64,000 bases of DNA, from positions 1 through 64,000 of the forward strand of contig JAEUVO010000054.1 in the NCBI GenBank assembly GCA_016786885.1, read 5' to 3'. Numbering within the stretch: position 1 is the first letter of the stretch; each line of letters starts with the position of its first letter. Shown in pieces: positions 1 through 7,768 of the stretch. A program made the position numbers and the translations under genes. The notes beneath the pieces are model-generated. The model made no database searches. It had not been told where the DNA came from and worked only from the letters and a program-made list of their open reading frames with translations. Source of the DNA: Chitinophagaceae bacterium. GTDB lineage: Bacteria > Bacteroidota > Bacteroidia > Chitinophagales > Chitinophagaceae.

Positions 1-199
1 CCATTTCATCCACCATCATATCTTTTGTCCACAAGTCAATGCGCAATGCCGCTTTTTCAGCACCATCCCAGAAGGAAATCATCATCGCTTTTGCTTTTTG
101 TGCATTTTCTATACTTGTATCTGTTGCACTCCAGGCAATAGAATCTGGTATTCTGTTATCATCAGTATGCACATCAATAGTAATCGTCGATTTGTTCAT
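1..199 (-). CDS. gldC: Gliding motility-associated protein GldC (partial, C-terminus off the window)
   Basis: This partial gene is read leftwards from an ATG at 199-197 and runs off the left edge, so only about 66 N-terminal residues are visible. The visible protein has the pattern of the small Bacteroidota GldC family: an N-terminal beta-strand start (MNKSTITIDVHTD), then a run ending in AKAMMISFWD, then LRIDLWTKDMMVDEM. GldC is a gliding-motility accessory protein of about 110 residues whose exact role is unresolved. It is encoded separately from the core GldKLMN/T9SS genes. A TACCTTTG box sits 17 bases before the start codon. The identification rests on recognition of the family's conserved RIDLWTKDM segment. 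The T9SS cargo gene at 1638-2846 suits a T9SS-bearing host. Confidence 0.8.
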   Translation of the reverse strand, partial: MNKSTITIDVHTDDNRIPDSIAWSATDTSIENAQKAKAMMISFWDGAEKAALRIDLWTKDMMVDEM

Positions 200-216
200 A
201 GTTATAGTTAAGGGTG

Positions 217-224
217 CAAAGGTA
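217..224 (-). promoter_or_regulatory. Bacteroidota -7 box (TACCTTTG) for gldC
   Basis: Read on the minus strand this is a perfect TANNTTTG box ending 17 bases before the gldC start codon. No TTG lies 19-21 bases upstream of it, so only the -7 element is supported. It lies between the end of the glycosyltransferase gene and gldC, so gldC probably has its own start site. Confidence 0.5.
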
Positions 225-231
225 AAAGAAA

Positions 232-1356
232 TCAACCACCCGTTTTCTGAATAACCTGCCAAAGTAGTACGGCCGTTCTTTCCCAACTATACTCATTGGC
301 TATCGTTTTACTTTTAGTGATAAGTTCATTGCGCAAATTCTCATCCTTGTATAGTAACATCATTTTATCTGCAATATCTGCATAGTTATTTGCGTCAGCA
401 TATAATACAGCATCTTTGGACATCTCCTGCATAGCAGAGCCTGCAGAAGTAATGACCGGTACCTGACATTTCATCGCTTCAAGTACCGGCACACCAAACC
501 CTTCAAATAAGGACGTATATACCATTGCATATGCGGCACCGGTAATATCAACCAGTTCTGCTTCGGGCAGATATCCTGTCACAATCACATCATCGCGGTA
601 CTTATAGGATTTCAGGTTATCAATAAAGGTCTCATACTTCCAGGCCAGTCGTCCGGCAAGTACCAATTTCATTCCTGATTGCTGCCGCTTTTTAAATATA
701 GAAAATGCTTTCAGTAAGTTCACTAAATTTTTCCTGGGGTGAATGGATCCTGTATAAACAAAATATTCTTTCCCATCAGTGTACTTCTTTTTTGTTTCTT
801 GTTTTGCTGCCTCGGTAAGAGGATGAAAAATTTCTTTCGCCGCACTATATACCACATCAATCTGTTTATTTATTATTCCATACTGGCGGATAATATCATT
901 TTTTGAGAAATCAGATACAGTTGCAACTGTTCTTGATTTATTCAAAAATTTTGGAGTATACTTTTTGTAAAAAAGTAAATGAGATTTTTTAACCGCCTCC
1001 GGGTAGTGAAGAAAAGCAAGATCATGCACTACCAGGCATTGTGGCACACTTGTAGTCAATGAGCAAAAACCATCGCAGGAAACAAACACATCGGCTTTAT
1101 ATTTTTTAAGCAGGGATGGTACTTTAACATCGTACCAGAATTTCCACAATAAAGGATGCCGGGCAGCCGGGCCGGTTACAACCGGTGTTACATTCTTTTG
1201 AAAAACAAATCGTGGGTCAAATGGCCTGTCAAACAGGAAAATAAACTCATGCTCCGGGTATTTTTCCGTTATCCGGCGAAAGGTTTCATATAGAAAATAC
1301 CCATACCCTTCCAGGTAATCTTTCAATAAAAATCTTGTATTTACAGCTATCCGCAT
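232..1356 (-). CDS. Family 4 (GT-B) glycosyltransferase
   Basis: The product is about 374 residues with the two-Rossmann GT-B architecture of GT4 enzymes. The N-terminal acceptor half carries VVHDLAFLHYPEAV. The C-terminal donor half carries YVGSIHPRKN-like text (YTGSIHPRKNLVNLLKAF), then GYLPEAELVDI, then the donor-binding SLFEGFGVPVLEAMKCQVPV with its EX7E-type glutamates. Such enzymes transfer a sugar from a nucleotide donor to cell-surface polysaccharide or glycolipid; the substrate cannot be read from sequence. I chose the ATG at 1356 rather than the one at 1368, because 1368 lies inside the promoter's -7 box (1366-1373) and because MRIAVNTRF is the usual family start. No cell-wall or capsule gene cluster surrounds it, so it looks like a stand-alone transferase. 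Confidence 0.85.
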   Translation of the reverse strand: MRIAVNTRFLLKDYLEGYGYFLYETFRRITEKYPEHEFIFLFDRPFDPRFVFQKNVTPVVTGPAARHPLLWKFWYDVKVPSLLKKYKADVFVSCDGFCSLTTSVPQCLVVHDLAFLHYPEAVKKSHLLFYKKYTPKFLNKSRTVATVSDFSKNDIIRQYGIINKQIDVVYSAAKEIFHPLTEAAKQETKKKYTDGKEYFVYTGSIHPRKNLVNLLKAFSIFKKRQQSGMKLVLAGRLAWKYETFIDNLKSYKYRDDVIVTGYLPEAELVDITGAAYAMVYTSLFEGFGVPVLEAMKCQVPVITSAGSAMQEMSKDAVLYADANNYADIADKMMLLYKDENLRNELITKSKTIANEYSWERTAVLLWQVIQKTGG

Positions 1357-1365
1357 GAGTAATGG

Positions 1366-1395
1366 CAAAGGTAACTGCTGGTCGTTTTATTTCAA
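1366..1395 (-). promoter_or_regulatory. Promoter TTG-N19-TACCTTTG for the glycosyltransferase gene
   Basis: On the minus strand a TTG (1395-1393) is followed after exactly 19 bases by a perfect TACCTTTG (1373-1366). This is the canonical Bacteroidota primary-sigma promoter layout. The box ends 9 bases before the ATG at 1356 and overlaps the alternative ATG at 1368, which decides the start. Confidence 0.8.
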
Positions 1396-1567
1396 CGTAA
1401 ATAAACTTCAGTACAATTGTAAAAAACTCTTTCCTATTTAGTAAAAACCTAAGAAGATCCCGGTTATTTTTCTTTCAATTTTCTCCTGTAAGTTATGCAG
1501 TATAATACAGGAATATTTTCTGTGGATATTCATTAAATACCGGAATTAAAATAGGGCATTACTACAA

Positions 1568-1598
1568 TTGACTGCTGATAGCTTCTTATTTACTTTTA
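1568..1598 (+). promoter_or_regulatory. Probable promoter of the T9SS cargo gene
   Basis: TTG at 1568-1570 is followed after 20 bases by TACTTTTA at 1591-1598, one mismatch from TANNTTTG. It lies 40 bases before the start codon at 1638. The rest of the roughly 280-base gap between the divergent genes (1357-1637) shows nothing else that I can support. Confidence 0.5.
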
Positions 1599-1637
1599 TG
1601 GTGCTTACACACTTAGTAGAAACCAAAACACAGACCT

Positions 1638-2846
1638 ATGAAATACTCTTACTCAAAATTTTTTATTGGTGTTTCTCTTTTTGTTACGATGCAGTTACTG
1701 AATCTTACCGCGGCGTATGCGCAATGTCCGTTTGGTATCCCGCCGGGCAGTACATTATTTGATACAACAATTAATACACCTCCCGGTATCAATACATTGC
1801 AGATAAAAGTGCCGCAGGCCGATCCTATGGCAGGCATGGTTACCTGTTTGAGAGTTTGTATCTCTATCACTGGTGTCGTTGACTCTGTGAGTGTAGAAAA
1901 TAATTCTGCATCATCACAAACAGCCGATGTTTATTACATAAGAACAGACCAGGTAACAGGCCCGGGTTTATTATCTCCGTTAACCAATAGTATTAACCAT
2001 CATTACGGGCCTTACAATCTTGGTCCCTCTGATGGTATATTAGGCATAGGTTCGGGTCCAGACTTTGTGGCCATCTCAAGAGATACACTACTGAATGCAG
2101 TAACCGTTTGTCAAACCATTACTAATCTTGATTCGCTTTTCCAGTTTTATGGCCATGACAGTATTACTTATAACTATAATATCACTGCATTTACTAATGT
2201 AACCTGTACGGGTGGTAACTATAACAGTATGGTTGCCACTTCCGCTATTGTAAGATTTGAATTTGAATATTGTACCTGTCCCGGTTATATATTACCATTG
2301 AACCTGAGAAATTTTATGATAAACAGGGTTGCAGATAATAAAGCAAACCTAAATTGGGCTGGTTTTAACGATCCCGGGTATTCTTATCATTATGAGCCGG
2401 AAATAAGCAGGGACGGAATTCATTTCTCCTCTGTGGGAACTGTGCCTAAAAATGCCTCTGTCAATGATATATATGATTTTACATACACTACAAGACAGGA
2501 TGAAAGCGGAGAATTCTTTTTCAGGGTAAAACAGGTATATGCTAATGGCTACACCCGGTTTAGTGACGTTAAACAGGTGACACTCAAAAACTCAGTAATT
2601 CCCAAATTTATTGTCAGTCCCAATCCTTCAAATGGCATTGTTGGTATCAAATTTGATAATAATGTGGGCGGAAAAATGATGCTGGAAATATTCAATGTGC
2701 AGGGACAAAAGGTGATGCAGAAAGAGATTGTGGTATCAGGCGCTTCTTATCACCAGGTTGCCACGTTACAAAGCGGTGTTTATTGGTTGAGGCTTACAGA
2801 CGTAACGAGCCAACTATCCGGTGTCAATCAACTTTTCATTAAATGA
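1638..2846 (+). CDS. Exported protein with C-terminal T9SS sorting domain (type A)
   Basis: The 402-residue product starts with a signal peptide (MKYSYSKFFIGVSLFVTMQ, cleavage near AYAQ at about residue 29). It ends in a roughly 75-residue beta-rich type A sorting domain. The diagnostic motifs there are a PNPSNG turn, a LEIFNVQGQKV strand pair and a terminal GVYWLRL segment before the final Lys. This domain directs proteins through the type IX secretion system, which usually removes it and anchors or releases the cargo. The central region (about residues 30-220) has paired Cys and no family I recognise; about 220-320 resembles the fibronectin-like spacer common in T9SS cargo. It is monocistronic between its own promoter and a strong terminator. 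The function of the cargo portion is unknown. Confidence 0.85.
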   Translation: MKYSYSKFFIGVSLFVTMQLLNLTAAYAQCPFGIPPGSTLFDTTINTPPGINTLQIKVPQADPMAGMVTCLRVCISITGVVDSVSVENNSASSQTADVYYIRTDQVTGPGLLSPLTNSINHHYGPYNLGPSDGILGIGSGPDFVAISRDTLLNAVTVCQTITNLDSLFQFYGHDSITYNYNITAFTNVTCTGGNYNSMVATSAIVRFEFEYCTCPGYILPLNLRNFMINRVADNKANLNWAGFNDPGYSYHYEPEISRDGIHFSSVGTVPKNASVNDIYDFTYTTRQDESGEFFFRVKQVYANGYTRFSDVKQVTLKNSVIPKFIVSPNPSNGIVGIKFDNNVGGKMMLEIFNVQGQKVMQKEIVVSGASYHQVATLQSGVYWLRLTDVTSQLSGVNQLFIK

Positions 2847-2877
2847 CCTCTTAGGTGGAAGAGGATGGTGGCTTGTA

Positions 2878-2911
2878 AAAGGGGCCTTGGTTCGGGGCCC
2901 CTTTCTTTTTT
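2878..2911 (+). terminator. Rho-independent terminator after the T9SS cargo gene
   Basis: A 9-bp perfect stem (AAAGGGGCC at 2878-2886 with GGCCCCTTT at 2896-2904), a 9-base loop and a T-rich tail to 2911. It lies about 30 bases after the stop codon. Confidence 0.9.
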
Positions 2912-2949
2912 GCCTACCTGGCAAACTTCTTACTTCAAACTTCTTTCTC

Positions 2950-2957
2950 TACATTTG
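2950..2957 (+). promoter_or_regulatory. -7 box (TACATTTG) upstream of the DUF4290 gene
   Basis: A perfect TANNTTTG box. No TTG is seen at the -33 position. It ends 5 bases before the first ATG (2963) and 20 bases before the second in-frame ATG (2978), so transcription would start at or next to the first ATG. This favours either a leaderless message or use of 2978. Confidence 0.55.
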
Positions 2958-2962
2958 TTCCA

Positions 2963-3667
2963 ATGGATATAGATAACATGGAATATAACACCACAAGGAA
3001 TCACCTGACAATGAGGGAGTATGGCCGCCATGTACAGAAAATGGTCGAGCATACAATGACAATTGAAGATCCTGAACGGCGTCAAAGAAATGCACAGGCC
3101 GTTATTGAACTGATGGGTTTTCTGAACCCGCACCTGAAAAATGTAGAAGATTTCAGACATAAACTGTGGGATCACTTGTTTCTTATCTCCGATTTTACGC
3201 TGGATGTAAAATCTCCTTACCCGATTCCAACCAGGGAAACATTAAAGGCAAAGCCTGACCCCATTCCTTACCCCAAAAGATACCCTAAGTTTTCACACCT
3301 GGGGAAAAATCTGGAAGTGATCATCAATAAAGCACTCAAAGAAGAGAATCCCGAAAAGAAACTAGGCTTCGCAAATGCTGTGGCCTACTACATGAAACTG
3401 GCTTATAACAACTGGCACAAAGAAATAGTACATGATGATGCTATACAAAGTGAATTATCATCCATTACCGACGGCCAGCTAACCTTTACCAACACTCCAT
3501 TTGTAAAAGCATTCCGTCCCCAGCAGGAAGGAAGAGATAATCGTGGCGGGTATGGAAAAAGAGGCGGCGGCGGAAAGTTTCAGCAGCGTGGCGGCGGTGG
3601 CGGCCAGCGCAGAAATGATGGTCGTGATAATCGGGGCGGTGGTGGTTTCAAGAAGAAACGATACTAA
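2963..3667 (+). CDS. DUF4290 family protein with Arg/Gly-rich tail
   Basis: The first roughly 180 residues match the Bacteroidota-specific DUF4290 family, which is alpha-helical and typically opens with MEYNT..R then EYGRHVQKMV. The family has no established function. The last roughly 45 residues are an unusual low-complexity tail of GGYGKRGGGG, QQRGGGGG and RDNRGGGG units ending in FKKKRY. This RGG/RG composition is known to bind RNA or drive condensation in other proteins. The second ATG at 2978 (MEYNT) agrees with the family's usual start and gives a short leader after the TACATTTG box, so the true protein may be 229 rather than 234 residues. The gene is flanked by terminators and lies directly before murA, on the same strand. 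The RNA-binding role is inference from composition only. Confidence 0.8.
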   Translation: MDIDNMEYNTTRNHLTMREYGRHVQKMVEHTMTIEDPERRQRNAQAVIELMGFLNPHLKNVEDFRHKLWDHLFLISDFTLDVKSPYPIPTRETLKAKPDPIPYPKRYPKFSHLGKNLEVIINKALKEENPEKKLGFANAVAYYMKLAYNNWHKEIVHDDAIQSELSSITDGQLTFTNTPFVKAFRPQQEGRDNRGGYGKRGGGGKFQQRGGGGGQRRNDGRDNRGGGGFKKKRY

Positions 3668-3688
3668 GACCAATTAGATAAATAGTTA

Positions 3689-3722
3689 AATGGTTGATTG
3701 GTTTCCTGATCAGCCATTTTTT
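3689..3722 (+). terminator. Rho-independent terminator after the DUF4290 gene
   Basis: A 10-bp stem with one G-T wobble (AATGGTTGAT at 3689-3698 with ATCAGCCATT at 3709-3718), a 10-base loop and a run of six T. It separates the DUF4290 gene from murA. Confidence 0.7.
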
Positions 3723-3723
3723 A

Positions 3724-3755
3724 TTGGTTCGCAGTTTCTCTTTGCAGTTACTTTG
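3724..3755 (+). promoter_or_regulatory. Probable murA promoter
   Basis: TTG at 3724-3726 followed after 21 bases by TTACTTTG (3748-3755), one mismatch from TANNTTTG. It lies 52 bases before the murA start and just after the upstream terminator. Confidence 0.5.
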
Positions 3756-3807
3756 CAGGGAGAATACTTTTTCCAATTAACTAATACACAATTAACCAAT
3801 TTCCAAT

Positions 3808-5118
3808 ATGCATTCTTTCGAAGTAAGAGGTGGAAAAAAATTGCAAGGCGAGATCATTCCGCAAGGAGCTAAAAACGAAGCCCTGCAGATTATCAGTGCT
3901 GTGTTATTGACACCAGAGAAGATAACCATCACCAATATCCCCGATATCATTGATGTAAACCTCCTGATCGAATTACTTGGTGATATGAATGTGAAAATTG
4001 AAAGGACCAGTCGTGACACCTGTATCTTCCAGGCTGATGAGGTAAACATTGATTACCTGCACAGCGAAGCGTATAAAAAGAAAAGTGGTAAACTCCGTGG
4101 TTCAGTAATGCTGGCCGGGCCAATGTTATCAAGATTCAGAAAGGCCTTTATACCAAAGCCTGGTGGCGATAAAATAGGAAGGAGAAGATTAGATACGCAT
4201 ATCATCGGTTTTGAAAAACTTGGCGCTTCTTTTACTTATCATGCTGAAGATGGTTTCTTTCACCTGGATGCAGCTAACCTGAAAGGAACAAACATGTTGC
4301 TTGATGAACCTTCTGTTACAGGTACTGCCAATATTATCATGGCCGCCGTTATGGCAAAAGGCATTACCACTATTTACAATGCTGCCTGTGAACCTTATAT
4401 CCAGCAACTCTGTAAAATGCTCAACAGGATGGGCGCAAAGATCAGTGGCATTGGCAGTAATATGCTCAGCATAGAAGGAGTAAGTTATCTCGGCGGTACT
4501 GAACACCGTATGTTGCCCGATATGATCGAAGTAGGTTCTTTCATTGGTCTGGCCGCAATGACACAAAGTGATATCACCATCAAAGGAGCCGGAGTGGAGC
4601 ACCTGGGTATCATTCCAGAAAAATTTCAGCAGCTTGGCATACAACTTAATATTGCAGGAGATGATATTCATATTCCTTCACAGGAAAGCTATGAGATACA
4701 AACTTTTTTAGATGGCTCGGTAATGACCATCTACGATCATCCCTGGCCGGGTTTTACACCAGACCTGTTAAGTATCATTCTCGTTACAGCTATCCAGGCC
4801 AAAGGTTCTGTGCTCATACACCAAAAGATGTTTGAAAGCCGCTTATTCTTTGTAGACAAACTGATTGACATGGGGGCAAGGATTGTACTCTGTGATCCGC
4901 ACCGGGCAGTAGTGATCGGCTTAGAAAGAGAGCAAATGCTTCGTGGTATCACGATGAGCAGTCCTGATATCCGTGCCGGTGTGGCCCTGCTGATTGCCGC
5001 ACTAAGTGCAGAAGGGAAAAGTATTATTCAAAACATTGAACAGATAGACAGAGGCTACCAGGATATTGATGGACGGCTGAAAAAACTTGGGGCTGATATT
5101 AAGCGAATACCTTCTTAA
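3808..5118 (+). CDS. murA: UDP-N-acetylglucosamine 1-carboxyvinyltransferase (MurA), Asp-type active site
   Basis: MurA catalyses the first committed step of peptidoglycan synthesis in the cytoplasm, transferring enolpyruvate from PEP to UDP-GlcNAc. The 436-residue length and the two-domain EPSP-synthase-like fold fit the family. Visible motifs are the N-terminal GAKNEALQ with the catalytic-site Lys22-Asn23 pair, LRGSVMLAGPMLSRF, and the mobile loop PGGDKIGRRRLDTH. In that loop the position that is Cys115 in E. coli, the residue alkylated by fosfomycin, is Asp121 (GAT at 4168-4170). The same Cys-to-Asp change is known from mycobacterial, chlamydial and Borrelia MurA and causes intrinsic fosfomycin insensitivity. 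The downstream cupin gene follows after 34 bases on the same strand, so they may be co-transcribed. Confidence 0.95.
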   Translation: MHSFEVRGGKKLQGEIIPQGAKNEALQIISAVLLTPEKITITNIPDIIDVNLLIELLGDMNVKIERTSRDTCIFQADEVNIDYLHSEAYKKKSGKLRGSVMLAGPMLSRFRKAFIPKPGGDKIGRRRLDTHIIGFEKLGASFTYHAEDGFFHLDAANLKGTNMLLDEPSVTGTANIIMAAVMAKGITTIYNAACEPYIQQLCKMLNRMGAKISGIGSNMLSIEGVSYLGGTEHRMLPDMIEVGSFIGLAAMTQSDITIKGAGVEHLGIIPEKFQQLGIQLNIAGDDIHIPSQESYEIQTFLDGSVMTIYDHPWPGFTPDLLSIILVTAIQAKGSVLIHQKMFESRLFFVDKLIDMGARIVLCDPHRAVVIGLEREQMLRGITMSSPDIRAGVALLIAALSAEGKSIIQNIEQIDRGYQDIDGRLKKLGADIKRIPS

Positions 5119-5152
5119 AATTTTTCTTTCCATACCTGATCAAATATAGCAT

Positions 5153-5590
5153 ATGAAAAAAAACTTTATACTCGTTCCTGTAGCTATTCTGTGTTTCTTA
5201 GCCGGAATAGTTGTTTCCTCTGTCTCTGCCCGACAACAAGAACAGACGGGGTATATCCTGGAACATGAGAAAGATATTGCTGTAAATGAACCCGGCCCGC
5301 ACAAAGGCGGTGGTAATAGTATTGCTCACAGGTTTTTTAAAACAGCTGTTAATTCCCGGCTGCAGTTTACAAAACGAGTACTGCAGCCCGGCGCTGCTAT
5401 TGGGTATCATTTACAAAAGGAAGAGGAAATATACTATATAGCCAGCGGCTCAGGAGAAATGACTATTAATGATAAACTTATTCCTGTACAGGCTGGTGAC
5501 GGTATACTTACTTTACCAGGAAACTGGCATGGGCTAAAACAAACAGGAACGGAAGACCTCGTTGTTATCATTAATTATGAAAAGAAATAG
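5153..5590 (+). CDS. Exported cupin-domain protein
   Basis: The 145-residue product has an N-terminal signal peptide or membrane anchor (hydrophobic residues about 5-24, then SVSARQQ). A single small cupin beta-barrel occupies about residues 60-142. Cupin motif 1 is seen as AIGYHLQKEEEIYYIASGSG, with likely metal ligands His, Glu, Glu. Motif 2 is GDGILTLPGNWHGL, with the final His. Cupins of this size bind a metal and may act as isomerases, dioxygenases or sugar-binding proteins, so the reaction cannot be assigned. Export suggests a periplasmic role. It follows murA by 34 bases but has no obvious functional link to it. It is convergent with the DUF1080 gene. Confidence 0.8.
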   Translation: MKKNFILVPVAILCFLAGIVVSSVSARQQEQTGYILEHEKDIAVNEPGPHKGGGNSIAHRFFKTAVNSRLQFTKRVLQPGAAIGYHLQKEEEIYYIASGSGEMTINDKLIPVQAGDGILTLPGNWHGLKQTGTEDLVVIINYEKK

Positions 5591-5640
5591 GCAACGGATT
5601 CTATAGAATAAAAACCAAATGCTTCAGCCATTACGATCTG

Positions 5641-6273
5641 CTAAGGCAACACCTTTACCATAATATTTTTATAAAAGACTTTACTTTTAGGATCATGTCC
5701 CTGTAAAGCAAAAGTACCTGCTGAAAGCAATCGTCCTTTCATCCCTTCAGGACGTTGTACATTATCCGGCTCGGTATACTCTACCACCGTTTTATCGTTG
5801 ATTTTTACGGTAATATTTTTCCCATTTACAATGATATGTTCTGTAAACCACTCATTGTCTTTTGCATAAACTTCTTTCACATCCTGTATAGCATACAGGC
5901 TCCCGCTGCGCCGCCAGTCCGTATGGGAATTATTTACCTGTGCTTCATATCCTTTCTGCGGCCAGCCGCTTTCCTGGTATTGTGTATGAAAATAAATACC
6001 CGAGTTGGAACCCGGCATGGTCATCACATCTGCTTTGAATTCAAAGTTTTTGAACGAATGCTGTTGTACCGGACCGTCATAAAATAAATGGGCTACATTA
6101 CCATTCACCGCAATGGCTCCATTCTCAATGGAAAAGGTGCTTGCATTGGCTCCCACTTTCCATCCATCAAGAGATTTTCCGTCAAATAAAGATACCCAGT
6201 CATTTTTAACAGGTGTAACAGAGCAAAACGACAGCAGTGATATAACAATAACTGAAATAAACAGTCTTTGCAT
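5641..6273 (-). CDS. Exported DUF1080 / 3-keto-disaccharide hydrolase-like protein
   Basis: The 210-residue product has a signal sequence (first about 18 residues; the Cys in LLSFC has a poor lipobox). The remainder is one DUF1080 domain, a jelly-roll fold related to family 16 glycoside hydrolases. Signature pieces are VSLFDGKSLDGWKV at the start, FEFKADVMTMPGSNSGIYFH in the middle and a C-terminal strand with RLLSAGTFALQGHD. Some DUF1080 members hydrolyse 3-keto-disaccharides; many have no assay. The GSNSGIYFH and LQGHD segments are the usual conserved core. The gene ends 22 bases after the DNA glycosylase gene upstream, so the two may share a transcript although their functions differ. Confidence 0.8.
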   Translation of the reverse strand: MQRLFISVIVISLLSFCSVTPVKNDWVSLFDGKSLDGWKVGANASTFSIENGAIAVNGNVAHLFYDGPVQQHSFKNFEFKADVMTMPGSNSGIYFHTQYQESGWPQKGYEAQVNNSHTDWRRSGSLYAIQDVKEVYAKDNEWFTEHIIVNGKNITVKINDKTVVEYTEPDNVQRPEGMKGRLLSAGTFALQGHDPKSKVFYKNIMVKVLP

Positions 6274-6295
6274 CGTATTGATTTTAGCAATGAAG

Positions 6296-6928
6296 CTACT
6301 TTATTTTTTCTTTTGGTCTTTTGGGGGCAGGGGTATTATCCTTCCAGCGCCATAAATGCAAACAAGCATAAGTACGGTAAGGACTCCATTTTTGAGAGAT
6401 ATTCAGCAGATCTTCTTTAAATTTCTTTTTATCGCTGTTATCAAGTTTATACAGGCTGATCATAGCATTTTGTATACCCAGATCATCCACCGCAAACACA
6501 TCTTCCCTTCCAAGGGCAAACATGAGCAACATTTCAGTGGTCCACCGACCCACCCCTTTTATCTGGGTAAGATAAATGATCACTTCTTCATTATCCATCT
6601 TTTGCAGCTTTTTTGAATCCATGCCAAAGTCAATTTCAAACTGAGCGACATTCTTTACGTAGTTCACCTTTGCATTGCTCAGACCGATACCTCTAAGTTG
6701 CTCAAATGGTGTATCAATGATCTGCTTGGGGGTCGGCTCTTTTCCATTATATAAACTGATAAATCGTTTATAGATAACATCAGCTACTTTGGTGCTCAGT
6801 TGCTGGCTCATAATAGAAGCGCAGAGATAAGTGCAGATGTTTTTCTTTTTTTTAAGCTGATACGGGGTTATGATTTCAATCAGTTTTTTTAGTCTCTTAT
6901 CTTTAGAAAGATGTTTTACATATTGCAT
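6296..6928 (-). CDS. DNA-3-methyladenine glycosylase II-like (HhH-GPD) protein, copy 1
   Basis: The 210-residue protein is a helix-hairpin-helix/GPD DNA glycosylase of the AlkA type without the N-terminal AlkA domain. It would excise alkylated bases such as 3-methyladenine. The hairpin is visible at about residues 122-140 (TQIKGVGRWTTEMLLMF). The catalytic Asp is one of D148/D149 in FAVDDLGIQ. An early SQQLSTKVAD motif is typical of the family. The [4Fe-4S] cluster Cys motif of MutY/Nth is absent. A near-perfect box (TACCTTAG at 6940-6933 on the minus strand) lies just before the start. A second family member occurs at 17268-17903. Confidence 0.85.
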   Translation of the reverse strand: MQYVKHLSKDKRLKKLIEIITPYQLKKKKNICTYLCASIMSQQLSTKVADVIYKRFISLYNGKEPTPKQIIDTPFEQLRGIGLSNAKVNYVKNVAQFEIDFGMDSKKLQKMDNEEVIIYLTQIKGVGRWTTEMLLMFALGREDVFAVDDLGIQNAMISLYKLDNSDKKKFKEDLLNISQKWSPYRTYACLHLWRWKDNTPAPKRPKEKIK

Positions 6929-7010
6929 GTAGCTAAGGTAAAAGGATTTCTAAAAATTTTGTAGAAGATAAATAGTAAAACCATGAAAAATTAGCAGCGA
7001 AATTTTTTCC

Positions 7011-7763
7011 TCAGGCTTCTGCCCACGATCTAAAATCAGCTACCCGTTCACGGCTAATCACCATTTCATCCGGCTGAGATGCTCCTTTCACAGTTAGTTT
7101 CAAGCGGTTATTGAAATATGGTTTTACTTGTTGTATGGCCTTACTGTTAACAATGAACTTTCTGTTGAGCCTAAAAAATTGCCTTGGATCCAATTGCTCT
7201 TCCAGCCGCTCCATGGTATGGTCAACCACATAGCGGTTACCTTCCTTGTCAGCGAGATATACGATTTTATTATCTGCCTGGAAAAAAGCCACATCAACCG
7301 CCTCTATAAAAAAAAGGCGTTGCCCCACTTTACCGAGAAATCTCTTTTTGAACCGTTGCTCCTGTAACCCGGCTTCTATTTTGTTAAGGTCGGTGGCAGA
7401 AAAGGAAACAGCCATTGATTTGAATTTATTCAATGCGGCTGCTAATGCTTCAAGGGTAACCGGTTTCAGTATGTAATCAATACTCAGCATCTTAAATGCA
7501 TCCAGCGCATACTCATCATAGGCGGTTGTAAATATGACAGGCTTCCTATAATTTACTTGTTTGAATATTTCAAAACTGTGGCCGTCGGACAAATGAATAT
7601 CGAGTAACAGCAGATCAGGGTGGCTGTGATGTTTCAGGAAATTGACTGTATCTTCTATACTTTCCAGGCATGCCATCAACTCTATGGAAGAATCGAAAGT
7701 ATATAACAGGGTCTTCAGTCTTTCAGCGGCCAGCTTTTCATCTTCCACAATAATCACTTTCAT
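7011..7763 (-). CDS. LytTR-family response regulator
   Basis: The 250-residue protein has an N-terminal receiver domain (about 1-120), with acidic pocket residues at VEDEK, phosphoacceptor Asp55 in LLLLDIHLSDG and the conserved Lys in YILKP. A C-terminal LytTR DNA-binding domain (about 145-250) ends in the typical LNRKFIVNSKAI and VISRERV region. LytTR regulators bind as dimers to two short direct repeats spaced about 21-22 bp, one face of the helix. The sensor kinase gene ends 5 bases upstream, so the two form a co-translated pair. The best candidate operator nearby is the 21-bp-period direct repeat at 9904-9957, upstream of the fasciclin gene. That link is inference. Confidence 0.93.
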   Translation of the reverse strand: MKVIIVEDEKLAAERLKTLLYTFDSSIELMACLESIEDTVNFLKHHSHPDLLLLDIHLSDGHSFEIFKQVNYRKPVIFTTAYDEYALDAFKMLSIDYILKPVTLEALAAALNKFKSMAVSFSATDLNKIEAGLQEQRFKKRFLGKVGQRLFFIEAVDVAFFQADNKIVYLADKEGNRYVVDHTMERLEEQLDPRQFFRLNRKFIVNSKAIQQVKPYFNNRLKLTVKGASQPDEMVISRERVADFRSWAEA

Positions 7764-7768
7764 AACCG

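Noticed and set aside
39..254. 71-codon open frame on the plus strand at the left edge
   Set aside because: It overlaps gldC on the opposite strand, whose protein is recognisable; the plus-strand translation has no family resemblance.
4189..4671. 160-codon open frame antisense to murA
   Set aside because: It lies inside a strongly supported essential gene and shows no recognisable motif.
6986..7010. Hairpin of A and T after the response regulator gene
   Set aside because: The stem is A/T only (AAAAATT with AATTTTT) and too weak to call a terminator.
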